Both the position numbers and the translations under genes were made by a program. Shown piece by piece: positions 53,298-63,400 of a DNA stretch of 64,000 nucleotides. Within the stretch, counting starts at the first letter, position 1. Each line of letters starts with the position of its first letter. A model generated the notes under the pieces. The model did not search any database. It had not been told where the DNA came from and was given only the letters and a program-made list of their open reading frames with translations. Source of the DNA: Bdellovibrionaceae bacterium UBA6776 (GTDB taxonomy: Bacteria > Bdellovibrionota > Bdellovibrionia > Bdellovibrionales > UBA1609); the NCBI GenBank assembly GCA_002453155.1, contig DKGG01000019.1:38124-102123 (forward strand). Reading direction: 5' to 3'.

Positions 53298-54137
53298 ATG
53301 GCAGCAAAGAAAAAATCGAAGAAAACAAAAGCCCCTAAAACTGCAAAAAAAGCGGCACCCAAAAAGTCCGCCGCAAAAGCAAAGGCACCGGCAAAAGCCG
53401 CTTCTAAAAAAGCGTCTAAGAAAAAGGTGACTGCAAAGGCTGGAGCAAAAAAATCTCCAACGAGGGCGAAAACCTCTGCGTCAAAATCCGCAGGTGGAAA
53501 AAAGGCCGCTTCAAAAAAAGCAGCTCCTAAAAAGGCTTCGAAAAAAGCTGCGGCTCCAAAGGCAACTGCTGCAAAATCCGCTAAAGTCAGTCCCAAAAAA
53601 GCGGCCTCTAAAGTGAGTGGGAAAAAGTCTGCTGCACCGAAATCTCCCGCTCCTAAGAAGTCCAAAGCTTCCAAGGAAACTGAAGTTCAAAAGCCCGCCA
53701 AGCAAGAAATTGAAAAGGTTTTGACAGTTAAAGTGGAGGCTGAGCCTGAGGTGGTGGAATCCGAAGTGATTCTGACTGACTCCGAAGGCAATCGTTATTG
53801 CCGCGTGAAGGACTGTGACCAGTTGGCCACGGTTGAAGCCTACTGCCGTTATCACTATTTGCTCTTTTGGAAGAAGATTCAGATCCGTAAGAAAATCCTC
53901 AGCGAAGGTCGCTTAGAGAAATACATCGAAGAATTGACTGCAAGATATCCTGACAAGTACTTGGATATGCTTCGAAAAGATTTGCGCTCTGAAAAAGAAT
54001 TCCTCGCCGCCATTCAGGAACTTGAAATCGACGACAACGCCGACGACAACATGGACGAGGAAGATTCACAGTCTTTTATCGAAGAGGTGAGAGGGGTTTC
54101 GGAGGCTTCTGGGCGCCGCTCCGACGACGACTACTAA
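53298..54137 (+). CDS. Histone H1-like Lys/Ala-rich protein with a conserved Cys/His C-terminal domain
   Basis: A 279-residue protein. Residues 1-135 are an almost pure Lys/Ala/Pro/Ser tail (repeats such as KKAAPKK and KSAAKAKAPAK), like eukaryotic histone H1 tails and bacterial H1-like proteins that condense DNA. Residues about 150-215 form a compact domain: YCRVKDCDQLATVEAYCRYH gives a Cys-x4-Cys...Cys-x2-His arrangement that could bind zinc, followed by LLFWKKIQIRKKIL. The end is acidic (DDNADDNMDEED). It could be a nucleoid-associated protein with a zinc-binding, protein- or DNA-contacting domain. Confidence 0.8.
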   Translation: MAAKKKSKKTKAPKTAKKAAPKKSAAKAKAPAKAASKKASKKKVTAKAGAKKSPTRAKTSASKSAGGKKAASKKAAPKKASKKAAAPKATAAKSAKVSPKKAASKVSGKKSAAPKSPAPKKSKASKETEVQKPAKQEIEKVLTVKVEAEPEVVESEVILTDSEGNRYCRVKDCDQLATVEAYCRYHYLLFWKKIQIRKKILSEGRLEKYIEELTARYPDKYLDMLRKDLRSEKEFLAAIQELEIDDNADDNMDEEDSQSFIEEVRGVSEASGRRSDDDY

Positions 54138-54237
54138 AGCCACCAGTTCAGTGAACTTCTTCGTTGCTTCGTCGTCGACGTACTTTTCGTACGCCTTCCT
54201 CCTTGCGCCTCGAATTTTACTGAACTGTTGGCTTTAG
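54134..54237. repeat. Compound palindrome downstream of the histone-like gene
   Basis: Outer arms 54134-54152 and 54219-54237 pair over 19 bp with one G/T exception. The 66-nt core contains the hairpin CGTAC/GTACG around TTTTC and the palindrome CGTCGACG. Arm 1 includes the stop codon of the histone-like gene. The core end CCTTGCGCCTCGAATTT recurs with one mismatch at 54334-54350, next to the stop of the opposite gene. The core sequence is unlike that of the two 75-nt-core elements. Confidence 0.85.
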
Positions 54238-54348
54238 CCGCGCAAAAAAGAAGATTTGATGAGCTAGGACAAAGATATTTAATCGTTGGGCATGAAATCG
54301 CTCTCAAAAAATCCCATCGTGATGGTCGAAATGCCTTGTGCCTCGAAT

Positions 54349-54900
54349 TTAGTGGGTTTCAGAATCCTCAGGATCTTCGTCGTCGTCAGAAAATCCGAGC
54401 CGTGACTTGATGGAGTCCGCACTTTCTAGGGCCTCGTCCTCATCATCAAATTTCATCAGATCCTCGTTGTCCAAGCCCAGCAGGGCATCGGCTTCCGCCT
54501 CTAAGTTCAAATTCGTGGTTCCGTATTGAATGTAAACTTTTCGATTTTCAAACTCAAAGGACTCCCAAATCCGCGGGAAATCTTCGTCGGCCTCTTCCAG
54601 GACCAACTTCTCAAAAAGCCCTCCCAGCACATCCACACACAGGTGGATCATCTTCTGAGCGTTGTCCTTCTTGGGGTTGTAATCCACCGAAACATCAAAG
54701 CGTGGGTTTTTGAGCTGTTTTGGAACTTGCAAACCCACCCCAAGGACAATCTCCTCCGGAAAAATAGACCCAGAAACCACAGGGATTCTCCGTTTCAATT
54801 GATCTCTGAAGTTGCTCAAGATCAGGTCTTCAATCTGCTCCAGCAGTTCATTGGGGATTGAGGTTCTTTTTGTAGACGTTTTTTTTCGAGGTTGGACCAA
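54349..54900 (-). CDS. Hypothetical cytosolic acidic protein
   Basis: A 183-residue protein with no signal peptide. The N-terminal 30 residues are basic, the middle (about 40-130) is likely a mixed alpha/beta domain (VDYNPKKDNAQKMIHLCVDV, PRIWESFEFENRKVYIQYGT), and the last 40 residues are highly acidic with many Asp/Glu. No family recognised. The TTG start at 54900 is supported by GGAGAG 8 nt upstream. It faces the histone-like gene across a palindrome. Confidence 0.65.
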   Translation of the reverse strand: MVQPRKKTSTKRTSIPNELLEQIEDLILSNFRDQLKRRIPVVSGSIFPEEIVLGVGLQVPKQLKNPRFDVSVDYNPKKDNAQKMIHLCVDVLGGLFEKLVLEEADEDFPRIWESFEFENRKVYIQYGTTNLNLEAEADALLGLDNEDLMKFDDEDEALESADSIKSRLGFSDDDEDPEDSETH

Positions 54901-55063
54901 TTTGCACTCTCCAGAATTTGCTTTTGCCGCAGGGGTTGTTTATAACTTTTTACCAATATTACCGAGGCGCGCTCTTTTCAAGGTTCTGTCAAAGTCCGTG
55001 AAGAGATCACAGGAATAATGCTTCGCGTAACCTGCGAGTTTTTCGCCCAGGAAAGGATCGGAT

Positions 55064-56455
55064 TTGTCGCCCATAGATCAAGAAAATTCCTCAAGCACTT
55101 TTTCCGGCTCCCATGGTGAAGGAACAAAGGCGCTTGGCGGGAAAGTCTACATTTCCACCTATGGCTGCCAGATGAATGTGAATGACTCCGAACGGATGAT
55201 GACCCTTTTGGAGATGATGAACTATTCTCCAGCCCTTTCTCCCGATCAGGCGGACTTGATCATCGTAAATTCTTGCAGCATTCGCGAAAAGCCCGTTCAC
55301 AAAGTCCACTCGGAAGTGGGCCGTTACCGGGTTTTGAAAAAGAAAAACCCTCACCTTAAAATTGGCGTGAGTGGATGTGTGGCCCAACAGGAAAAATCAA
55401 AGTTGATGAAGGATGTTCCCTTGATCGATTTTGTTTTTGGAACAGACGCCATTGATGAACTTCCTGAGATCATTTCTCAGGCCACTCAAGGCGAAAAAGT
55501 GGTGCGAGCAAAGTTCGAACACCAGCGGCCCTATCACATTGAAACCATGGTTCGTAATCCCGGAGTTTCAACCTTTGTGAACATCACAAAAGGTTGTGAC
55601 AACTTCTGCACCTTCTGTGTGGTTCCTTTTACTCGCGGGCGCGAGCGCTCTCGACCCATGGTTCAAATTTTGGACGACATCAATCGTTTGGTGGATCGCG
55701 GAGTGAAAGAAGTCACTTTGGTGGGGCAAAACGTCAATTCCTACACCTCGGATTGCGGCGCTGGATTTGGTGATCTGATGAAAAGTGTGGCGCAAAAAAC
55801 CGGCATCGAGCGCATTCGATTCACCACTCCTCACCCGAAAGATTTCAACAAAGAGTTGATGGAGATCATGCAGGAAAATCGCGACAAGGTGATGGATTAC
55901 ATTCACCTTCCCCTTCAAAGTGGAAACTCAGAAGTGTTAGAGCGCATGAATCGGGGCTACACCCGAGAGCAATACATTGAGTTGGCGCACATGATTTTAA
56001 AAACCATGCCGGGCAGTGTTCTCAGCACAGATATCATTGTGGGATTCCCAGGAGAAACGCGCGAGCAGTTTGAAGACACTTTGAGCCTTCTGGATGAAGT
56101 GCCCTTCGAGAGCATCTATGCCTTTGCCTATTCTCCGCGTCCGTTTACAAAGGCGGCGCGCTTTGAAGAGCAGTTGACCGATTCAGAAAAGAATCTGCGG
56201 TTGCGGGAGCTTTTTGAGAAACATAATACTTTGAGTTTTGCCATGGCGAAAAAATATGTGGGTCAAAGTTTAAAAGTGCTTGTGGAAGAGTATCACGATG
56301 GCGAGCAGAAGGCGGGACGATGCTTTGGTCGCAGCACTCAAAACAAGTCTGTGCACTTTGATGGCGGACCTGAATTGGTGGGGAAGACGGTCGATGTGAT
56401 CATCGACCAGGCGTTTCCATCCACGTTGTATGGAACTTTGCGGGAGGGAATTTGA
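55064..56455 (+). CDS. miaB: tRNA-2-methylthio-N6-isopentenyladenosine synthase MiaB
   Basis: A 463-residue radical SAM methylthiotransferase that adds the 2-methylthio group to i6A37 of tRNAs. The N-terminal cluster domain has TYGCQMNVNDSERM and SCSIREK and VSGCVAQQ. The radical SAM motif is CDNFCTFCVVP (CxxxCxxC). The final 70 residues form a TRAM domain. The TTG start at 55064 is favoured by GAAAGGA 6 nt upstream. It overlaps the BFN-domain gene by 4 nt. Confidence 0.96.
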   Translation: MSPIDQENSSSTFSGSHGEGTKALGGKVYISTYGCQMNVNDSERMMTLLEMMNYSPALSPDQADLIIVNSCSIREKPVHKVHSEVGRYRVLKKKNPHLKIGVSGCVAQQEKSKLMKDVPLIDFVFGTDAIDELPEIISQATQGEKVVRAKFEHQRPYHIETMVRNPGVSTFVNITKGCDNFCTFCVVPFTRGRERSRPMVQILDDINRLVDRGVKEVTLVGQNVNSYTSDCGAGFGDLMKSVAQKTGIERIRFTTPHPKDFNKELMEIMQENRDKVMDYIHLPLQSGNSEVLERMNRGYTREQYIELAHMILKTMPGSVLSTDIIVGFPGETREQFEDTLSLLDEVPFESIYAFAYSPRPFTKAARFEEQLTDSEKNLRLRELFEKHNTLSFAMAKKYVGQSLKVLVEEYHDGEQKAGRCFGRSTQNKSVHFDGGPELVGKTVDVIIDQAFPSTLYGTLREGI

Positions 56456-56964
56456 AGAACATTTCAGTGAAAAGTAAGAGCGGTTCTTCCAAGTGGATTG
56501 AAATCGAGCCCATCGGAGTGTGCCCGCCTGTGGAGCATTCCCGTCCATTGGTTCTTTTTCGCGAAGTGGAAGGTGAACGCATCCTTCCAGTTTTGGTCAG
56601 TCACTTGGATGCAGGAATCACTTTGCTTCAGCACCAAGGAGAAGTGGCGTCGCCCTCTCCACACACCTTTGTCAAACAACTGATGGATCAATTGAATTTG
56701 GAACTGACGACCTGTTCTTTTGATGAGGTGGTGGGGAATCATCAATTTGCAACTTTAGGTTTTAAGGGTTCTCGCAAAGTGAAAACCATGAAGGCCCAAG
56801 CAGATCATGTGGTTTCTCTTTGTCTTCATGCCCAAAGCACTTTTTTTACGACGGAAGAAGTGATTCGGAAGTCAAAAAGCTTAGAGCAGGACATGACGGA
56901 GGTTGCTCTTTCTATCAAAATGAAACCCCAGGAGTTTATCAATCCGCATCCGTACTTAAACTGA
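56452..56964 (+). CDS. Bifunctional nuclease (BFN)/DUF151 domain protein
   Basis: A 170-residue protein with the DUF151 (DNase/RNase) fold: RPLVLFREVEGERILPVLVS and SPSPHTFVKQLMDQLN, then a C-terminal half with ADHVVSLCLHAQSTFFTTEE. Family members are reported to have nuclease activity in some species, but the role in bacteria is not settled. The start is the TTG at 56452, overlapping the miaB stop by 4 nt. Confidence 0.8.
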   Translation: MKNISVKSKSGSSKWIEIEPIGVCPPVEHSRPLVLFREVEGERILPVLVSHLDAGITLLQHQGEVASPSPHTFVKQLMDQLNLELTTCSFDEVVGNHQFATLGFKGSRKVKTMKAQADHVVSLCLHAQSTFFTTEEVIRKSKSLEQDMTEVALSIKMKPQEFINPHPYLN

Positions 56965-56973
56965 GGAGGGAAT

Positions 56974-57477
56974 ATGATTCACAAAGCGCGAGGCTTTGAA
57001 CCAAAAATTGATTCCAGCTGTTTTGTAGCTCCCTCTGCGGAAATCATCGGGAATGTGACCGTCGGGAAAAAAAGTTCCATTTGGTACAACACCACTTTGC
57101 GTGGAGATGTGATGCCCATCGCCATTGGGGATGAAACCAACATCCAAGATGGCACTGTGATTCACGGAACCTTTGAAAAAGCCGCGGCTCAAATTGGCAA
57201 CCGTGTAACCATTGGGCACTCGGTGATTCTTCATGGTTGCCGGGTGGATGATTTGTGTTTGATTGGAATGGGATCCATCCTGATGGATGATTCTCACATT
57301 CCTGAACGCTGTGTGGTGGGTGCCGGTTCTCTGGTGACCGAAGGGTCAAAGTTCGAGTCTGGATGGCTGATTCTTGGAAGGCCGGCAAAAACCATTCGCC
57401 CCCTTAATGAAAAAGAATTGAAGTTTTTAGATCAGTCTGCGGACAACTATATGAAGTACACCGAGTGGTACGAATAA
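56974..57477 (+). CDS. Gamma-carbonic anhydrase family (left-handed beta-helix) protein
   Basis: A 167-residue hexapeptide-repeat protein. The repeats run from IGNVTVGKKSSIWYNTTLRG through IGDETNIQDGTVIHG and IGNRVTIGHSVILHG to GRPAKTIRPL. The three His residues that bind the active-site zinc in gamma-type carbonic anhydrases appear in VIHGTF, TIGHS and LHGCR. Many family members, such as YrdA and PaaY, lack proven anhydrase activity. It has GGAGG before the ATG and follows the BFN gene by 9 nt. Confidence 0.9.
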   Translation: MIHKARGFEPKIDSSCFVAPSAEIIGNVTVGKKSSIWYNTTLRGDVMPIAIGDETNIQDGTVIHGTFEKAAAQIGNRVTIGHSVILHGCRVDDLCLIGMGSILMDDSHIPERCVVGAGSLVTEGSKFESGWLILGRPAKTIRPLNEKELKFLDQSADNYMKYTEWYE

Positions 57478-57496
57478 TCTTACAAAGGAGGAATTC

Positions 57497-58963
57497 TTGG
57501 ATATAGAACACGCTTTAACATTTGATGACATCCTGCTGATTCCTCAATACTCGGAAGTGGTTCCTTCTGAAGTGTCTTGCGAAAGTTTTTTTGCAAAAGA
57601 CATGCATTTGAAAATGCCCATTTTGTCTGCGGCCATGGACACCGTCACCGAAAATCGAGTGGCGCGAATCATGGCCCAAATGGGTGGGCTTGGAATCATT
57701 CATAAAAACATGCGCATCGAGGCTCAAGCCTTTGAAGTGGAAAAGGTGAAGAAGTACGAAAGTGGAATGATTACGGATCCCATCACTTTAGGGCCAGATC
57801 AAAGTGTAGAAGCCGCATTGAGCATGATGCAAAAGTATTCCATCAGCGGAGTACCCATCACTCAAAACGGAGAGCTGGTTGGAATTTTGACCAACCGAGA
57901 TTTGCGATTTGAAACCAACACCGCTCAGCCCATTAAAAATATCATGACCAAAAAAGAAGAACTGGTCACAGCTCCGGTAGGAACCACTTTGGAGCAGGCC
58001 AAAGGGATTCTGCAAAAACATCGCATTGAAAAATTGCCGGTGGTGGACCGAGAAAATCGGCTGTGCGGACTGATTACAATTAAAGACATTGAAAAGGCGC
58101 AGACCTTTCCTCAAGCGACCAAAGATTCCCATGGCCGATTGGTTGTGGGTGCGGCCATTGGAACCGACGGCACATCTCAAGAACGCGTAGAGGCTTTGGT
58201 GCACCAAGGTGTGGATGTGATCTGTGTGGATACGGCTCACGGTCACTCGAAAAATGTTTTGTCTGTGGTGAAATGGATTTCCTCCAATTACAAAGATGTG
58301 GTTGTGGTGGGGGGGAACGTAGTTACTCCCGAAGCCACGGAAGAGTTGATGAATGCCGGAGCCGATGTGGTGAAAGTGGGTGTGGGACCCGGAAGCATCT
58401 GCACCACGCGGATTGTGTCCGGTGTGGGCATGCCTCAGATCACAGCGGTGATGAAGTGTTCGGAAGTGGCTCGGAAGAAGGGTAAGTCCATCATCGCCGA
58501 TGGTGGAATTAAATTTTCCGGTGACATTACAAAAGCCCTTGCGATGGGTGCGAACACAGTGATGATCGGAAACCTTTTGGCGGGTTCGGACGAGAGCCCT
58601 GGCGAGACTATTTTATATCAAGGTCGGACCTATAAAGTTTATCGTGGAATGGGAAGTCTTGGCGCCATGAAAAAAGGATCGAAAGATCGCTATGGCCAGT
58701 CGGATGTGACCGAATTGGACAAACTGGTTCCAGAAGGCATCGAAGGAAAAGTTCCTTACCGCGGATCTGCAAGAGGCATCTTGCATCAGTTGGTGGGAGG
58801 TCTTCGATCCGGGATGGGATATTTGGGGGCCACTCACATTCAAGATCTTCAGAAAAAAGCAAAGTTTGTGCGCGTGTCTCCTCAAGGTTTGAGAGAGTCC
58901 CATGTGCACGATGTGAGCATCACCAAAGAAGCTCCCAACTACAGATTGGAAGAATATGAGTGA
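57497..58963 (+). CDS. guaB: Inosine-5'-monophosphate dehydrogenase
   Basis: A 488-residue enzyme oxidising IMP to XMP, the first step of GTP synthesis. The catalytic Cys is in GPGSICTTRIVSGVG, the substrate loop in MDTVTENRVARIMAQMGGLG, and two CBS domains lie at about 95-205 (LGPDQSVEAALSMMQKYSIS). The C-terminus holds GSLGAMKKGSKDRYGQ and GGLRSGMGYLG. The TTG start has a very strong AAAGGAGG about 7 nt upstream. The stop overlaps guaA by 8 nt. Confidence 0.97.
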   Translation: MDIEHALTFDDILLIPQYSEVVPSEVSCESFFAKDMHLKMPILSAAMDTVTENRVARIMAQMGGLGIIHKNMRIEAQAFEVEKVKKYESGMITDPITLGPDQSVEAALSMMQKYSISGVPITQNGELVGILTNRDLRFETNTAQPIKNIMTKKEELVTAPVGTTLEQAKGILQKHRIEKLPVVDRENRLCGLITIKDIEKAQTFPQATKDSHGRLVVGAAIGTDGTSQERVEALVHQGVDVICVDTAHGHSKNVLSVVKWISSNYKDVVVVGGNVVTPEATEELMNAGADVVKVGVGPGSICTTRIVSGVGMPQITAVMKCSEVARKKGKSIIADGGIKFSGDITKALAMGANTVMIGNLLAGSDESPGETILYQGRTYKVYRGMGSLGAMKKGSKDRYGQSDVTELDKLVPEGIEGKVPYRGSARGILHQLVGGLRSGMGYLGATHIQDLQKKAKFVRVSPQGLRESHVHDVSITKEAPNYRLEEYE

Positions 58964-60485
58964 GACCCGCGGCCTTGTCATTTTAGATTTTGGTTCCCAA
59001 TACACTCAGTTGATTGCTCGGCGTTTTCGTGAACTGGGATTTTTCTCTGAGCTTTTGCCTTACAACATTGATTTGGATGTGTTGAAAGAAAAGAAACCTT
59101 TAGGAATCATTTTAAGTGGGGGCCCTTCCTCTGTATTTGGGGAGAACTCACCTCAACGGGATGTGAAAGAGCTTTTAGAAATGGCTCCGGTGCTTGGCAT
59201 CTGCTACGGCATGCAGCTTCTGACCCATCAACTGGGAGGGAAGGTGTCGCCCTCCAAGCAAAGAGAATACGGTCACGCCCATGTGCACTGGACCGAGCAT
59301 TTCTCAAATTTCGAACACTCTCACTCGGTTTGGATGAGTCATGGAGATGTGGTGGAGACACCTCCTGTGGGTGCAGAGATCATTGGCCGCAGTGAAGGCG
59401 GACATCCAGCCGCACTGAAGGGCGAAAAATTTTGGGCGTTGCAGTTTCATCCCGAAGTGGCGCACACGGATCATGGCAGTGATCTTTTAAGAAGTTTTGC
59501 TGAAGATTTTTGTGGGATGAAGAAGAATTGGACCACTCAATCCATAAAAGACCATTTGCTTGAGGACTTAAAAAATCAAGTGGGTGAATCGGATCATGTG
59601 TTGTGCGCTCTCAGTGGAGGTGTGGACTCCACAGTTACAGCCACTTTGCTGACTCAAGCTTTGGGGGGCGACCGGGTTCACTGCGTTTTTGTGGACACGG
59701 GTCTTCTTCGAAAAAATGAATTCGAAGATGTTTTGGAGATGTACAAGGAATTGGGTCTGAATGTAAAAGGCGTGCAGGCAGAAGAAAGATTCTTGTCAGG
59801 TCTTAAAGGATTGACAGATCCAGAAGAGAAACGAAAAAAGATTGGGCATTTGTTTATTGATGTTTTTAAAGATGCAATCAAAGACATTGGGGACTGCGAT
59901 TGGTTGGCTCAAGGGACTCTTTATCCCGATGTGATTGAAAGTGTGAGCCCGCGCGGTCAAAGTGTAACCATCAAATCCCATCACAATGTGGGCGGCCTTC
60001 CAAAGGATTTGGGCCTGAAATTGGTGGAACCTTTAAAGGAACTTTTTAAAGATGAAGTGCGCCGACTTGGCGATGAGTTGGGACTGCCCCACAAGTTTTT
60101 GTGGAGACACCCTTTTCCAGGTCCAGGACTGGCCATTCGAATTCTTGGTGAAGTCACCAAAGAGCGTTTGGAAATTCTCAAAGAGGCCGATGACATTTAT
60201 ATCAAAGAATTAAAAGGCAGTGGTCTTTACGATCAAATCTGGCAGGCGTTCAGTGTGCTTCTTCCGGTGAAAACTGTGGGCGTGCAAGGGGATGGCAGAA
60301 CCTATGATGCGGTTCTGGCGTTGCGAGCGGTGACCAGTGTGGATGGGATGACTGCAAACTGGTTTGATTTTGATCACAAGTTTTTGTCGAAGCTTTCCAA
60401 TCGCATCACAAACGAAGTTCAAGGGGTGAATCGGGTGGTCTATGATGTGACTTCCAAGCCTCCTGGAACCATTGAGTGGGAGTGA
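58956..60485 (+). CDS. guaA: GMP synthase (glutamine-hydrolysing)
   Basis: A 509-residue enzyme converting XMP to GMP. The class I amidotransferase domain has VLGICYGMQLLTHQLGG (nucleophilic Cys) and LQFHPEVAHTDHG (His, Glu). The ATP pyrophosphatase domain has the P-loop CALSGGVDSTVTATLL. The dimerisation domain ends in GTIEWE. It follows guaB with an 8-nt overlap, completing the IMP-to-GMP branch. Confidence 0.97.
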   Translation: MSETRGLVILDFGSQYTQLIARRFRELGFFSELLPYNIDLDVLKEKKPLGIILSGGPSSVFGENSPQRDVKELLEMAPVLGICYGMQLLTHQLGGKVSPSKQREYGHAHVHWTEHFSNFEHSHSVWMSHGDVVETPPVGAEIIGRSEGGHPAALKGEKFWALQFHPEVAHTDHGSDLLRSFAEDFCGMKKNWTTQSIKDHLLEDLKNQVGESDHVLCALSGGVDSTVTATLLTQALGGDRVHCVFVDTGLLRKNEFEDVLEMYKELGLNVKGVQAEERFLSGLKGLTDPEEKRKKIGHLFIDVFKDAIKDIGDCDWLAQGTLYPDVIESVSPRGQSVTIKSHHNVGGLPKDLGLKLVEPLKELFKDEVRRLGDELGLPHKFLWRHPFPGPGLAIRILGEVTKERLEILKEADDIYIKELKGSGLYDQIWQAFSVLLPVKTVGVQGDGRTYDAVLALRAVTSVDGMTANWFDFDHKFLSKLSNRITNEVQGVNRVVYDVTSKPPGTIEWE

Positions 60486-60495
60486 TTGAAAGCGG

Positions 60496-63400
60496 ATGTC
60501 ATTTGTTCACCTTCATGTTCACACCCAATACTCTCTTTTAGAAGCCACGTGCACTTCAAAGAAGCTTGCAAAGGCGGCTGCCGAAATGGGAATGCCGGCT
60601 CTTGCGATTACGGATTTTGGAAACATGTACGGAGCGGTGGAGTTTTATTTCTCCTGTTTGGCCGAAGGGGTGAAGCCCATTTTGGGTTTGGAAGTTTACC
60701 TTGCGCCTAAAGGTCGTTTTGTAAAAGGGGAGGATCGGGACAATCAATCTCCAAATACGCGGCTGGTCCTTTTGGCAAAAAACTTCGAGGGCTACCAAAA
60801 CCTGTGTCGCATATCGACCATTGGTTTTAAAGAGGGATTTTACTACAAGCCCCGTGTGGATTTGGAAGTTTTAAAAGAGCACAGTTCCAACTTGATTGCT
60901 CTTTCCGGTGGATTGATGGGAGATGTGGCCTATCACTTTCGGGAAAAAGGCGCGGAAGAAGCCAAAAAGCGCATTGAGATTTTTAAAGAGATTTATGGAT
61001 CCGATTTTCATTTGGAAGTCTGCAAAACCGGTGTTCCTGGTTGGGAAGAGTACACTCCCTTTTTGAAAGAGGCGGGCAAAGAGTTTGGTTTGTCTTTGGT
61101 GGCATCCAATGAAGTTTTTTACCAGCACCAAGAAGACCAGTTGGCTCAAGAGGTTTTGATCTGTGTGGGGACCAACAAAACCTTAATGGATGAGAACCGA
61201 TTTCGTTTGGGCTCGGATCAATTTTATTTCAAATCACCCGAAGCCATGCGCGGTCTTTTTCGGGACGATCCCGAACTTTTAGAGAACACTTTAAAGATTG
61301 CGGATCAATGTAACGTAAAATTTCGACTGAAGGATGAAGAGGGCCGTCCGATCTATCATCTTCCCAGTTATCCCACCCAGGAAGGGCGGTCCCTGACCGA
61401 AGAGATCCGAAGCCTGGCCTATAAGGGTTTGGAAATTCGCTACGAAGAAGCGAAAGCCCGAGGAGAAGAAGTTCCCGAAAGCGAAAAACCCGAATACGTC
61501 AAACGCTTGGATTACGAGTTGGGTGTGATCGATGGTATGGGCTTTAACGGATACTTCTTGATCGTTCAAGATTTCATCAAGTGGGCCAAGGAAAACGACA
61601 TTCCAGTGGGGCCGGGTCGGGGTTCCGGAGCGGGATCCTTAGTCGCGTACACTTTGTTTATTACCGATTTGGATCCTCTTCCGAACAAATTGATTTTTGA
61701 ACGATTCTTGAATCCGGAACGGATTTCCATGCCGGATTTTGATATCGATTTTTGTCAGGACAACCGTGGTCGAGTGATCGACTATGTCACTCAAAAATAC
61801 AGTGGAGATTCCGTCTCTCAGATTGTCACTTACGGAAAGCTTCAAACCCGCGCGGCCATTCGAGATGTGGGGCGGGTGATGGGAATGACCTTCAGTGAAG
61901 TGGATGTGATTTCCAAATTGATTCCGGACAAATTGGGAATTGGAATTCAAGAATCCATTGATACGGAACCCAGGCTTCGTGAATTGATGGAGCAAGACCC
62001 TAAGATTCAAACCTTGATGGATTTGGCATTAAAGGTTGAAGGCTTGGTTCGACATGCTGGGATTCATGCCGCAGGGGTTGTGATTGCGGATGGGAAAATT
62101 GTGGATCTGGCGCCTTTGTGCCGTGGGGCCAATGGCGAGAACGTCGTTCAATACGACATGAAGCACGCCGAAAAAATCGGACTGATCAAGTTCGACTTTC
62201 TGGGTTTGAAAACATTGACCCATATTCAGGATGCCTTTCGTTTGATTCAAAAAAATCGGGGCAAAAAACTTTCTCCCAAAGACATCTCCCTTTCTGATCC
62301 TGGAATCTATGAACTGATTGGACAAGGGGACAACCTTGGAGTGTTCCAGTTTGAAGGCGAGGGAATTACAGACCTGACCCGAAGGGCCAAGCCCGATCGT
62401 TTTGAAGATTTGGTGACCATCACAGCACTTTACCGACCTGGTCCTATGGAGATGATTCCGGAGTGGTTGGAAAAGAAGAGTGGAAAGAAAAAGGTCAAAT
62501 ATCTTTTTGCGGAACTGGAACCCATCTTGGAAGAGACCTATGGGGTGATTGTTTTCCAAGAGCAAGTACAGTTGGTGGCGGCTAAGATTGCCAACTACTC
62601 TTTGGGTGAAGCGGACATGCTCCGAAGAGCTATGGGAAAAAAGATTGCCGAAGAAATGGTTCGGCAAAAGGCACGCTTTTTAAAAGGGGCCAAGGAAAAT
62701 AATTTTGATGCTCAAAAGGCTGAAGAGCTGTTTGATTTGATGGCGGAATTTGCCAAGTATGGTTTTAACAAATCCCATGCTTCCGCCTATTGTGTGATTA
62801 CTGCACAAACCGCCTGGCTGAAGCACTACTATCCGGTGGAATTTTTTGCGGCTCTTCTCAATACAGAGATGGACAAGACCGATGGCATCGTCAAGTACGT
62901 CAAAGATGCTTGGAAGCACAAGATTGAAGTGCTTCCACCCCATGTGAATTCTTCGGAGTATCGATTCACTGTGGATGGAGACAAAATTTATTTTTCTTTC
63001 GGAGCGATTAAGGGCGTGGGGCAAGGGGCTGCGGAAAGCATCGTAGAAGCCAGAGAGGCTCTTCCAGGAAAACGCTTTGAAAACTTGGCGCAGTTTTTTG
63101 AATCCATTGATTTGAAGCGTGTGAACAAAAAGACTTTGGAATCTTTGATCAAAGCGGGAGCTTTGGATGGATTTGGCCACAATCGAAACGAGCTATTGAG
63201 TGGCTACAGCAAATACATTGAACGCGCTCAAAAGTCCCGTGAAGAAAAAGAGATGGGTCAGGTTTCACTTTTCTCCTTGGTGGAAGAAGAGGTGGTCGGC
63301 GAAGCCATTCAATTGGATCCTCTTCCCACCTTTCCAAAAATGGTTCGCCTCGGACTTGAAAAAGAAGTCTTAGGATTTTTTCTGACAGATCATCCCCTTC

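Noticed and set aside
53285..53674. Long minus-strand frame rich in Ala, Phe, Gly and Leu opposite the histone-like gene
   Set aside because: It is the antisense of the Lys/Ala codon repeats (AAA/GCN read as TTT/NGC). No ribosome-binding site and no family resemblance.
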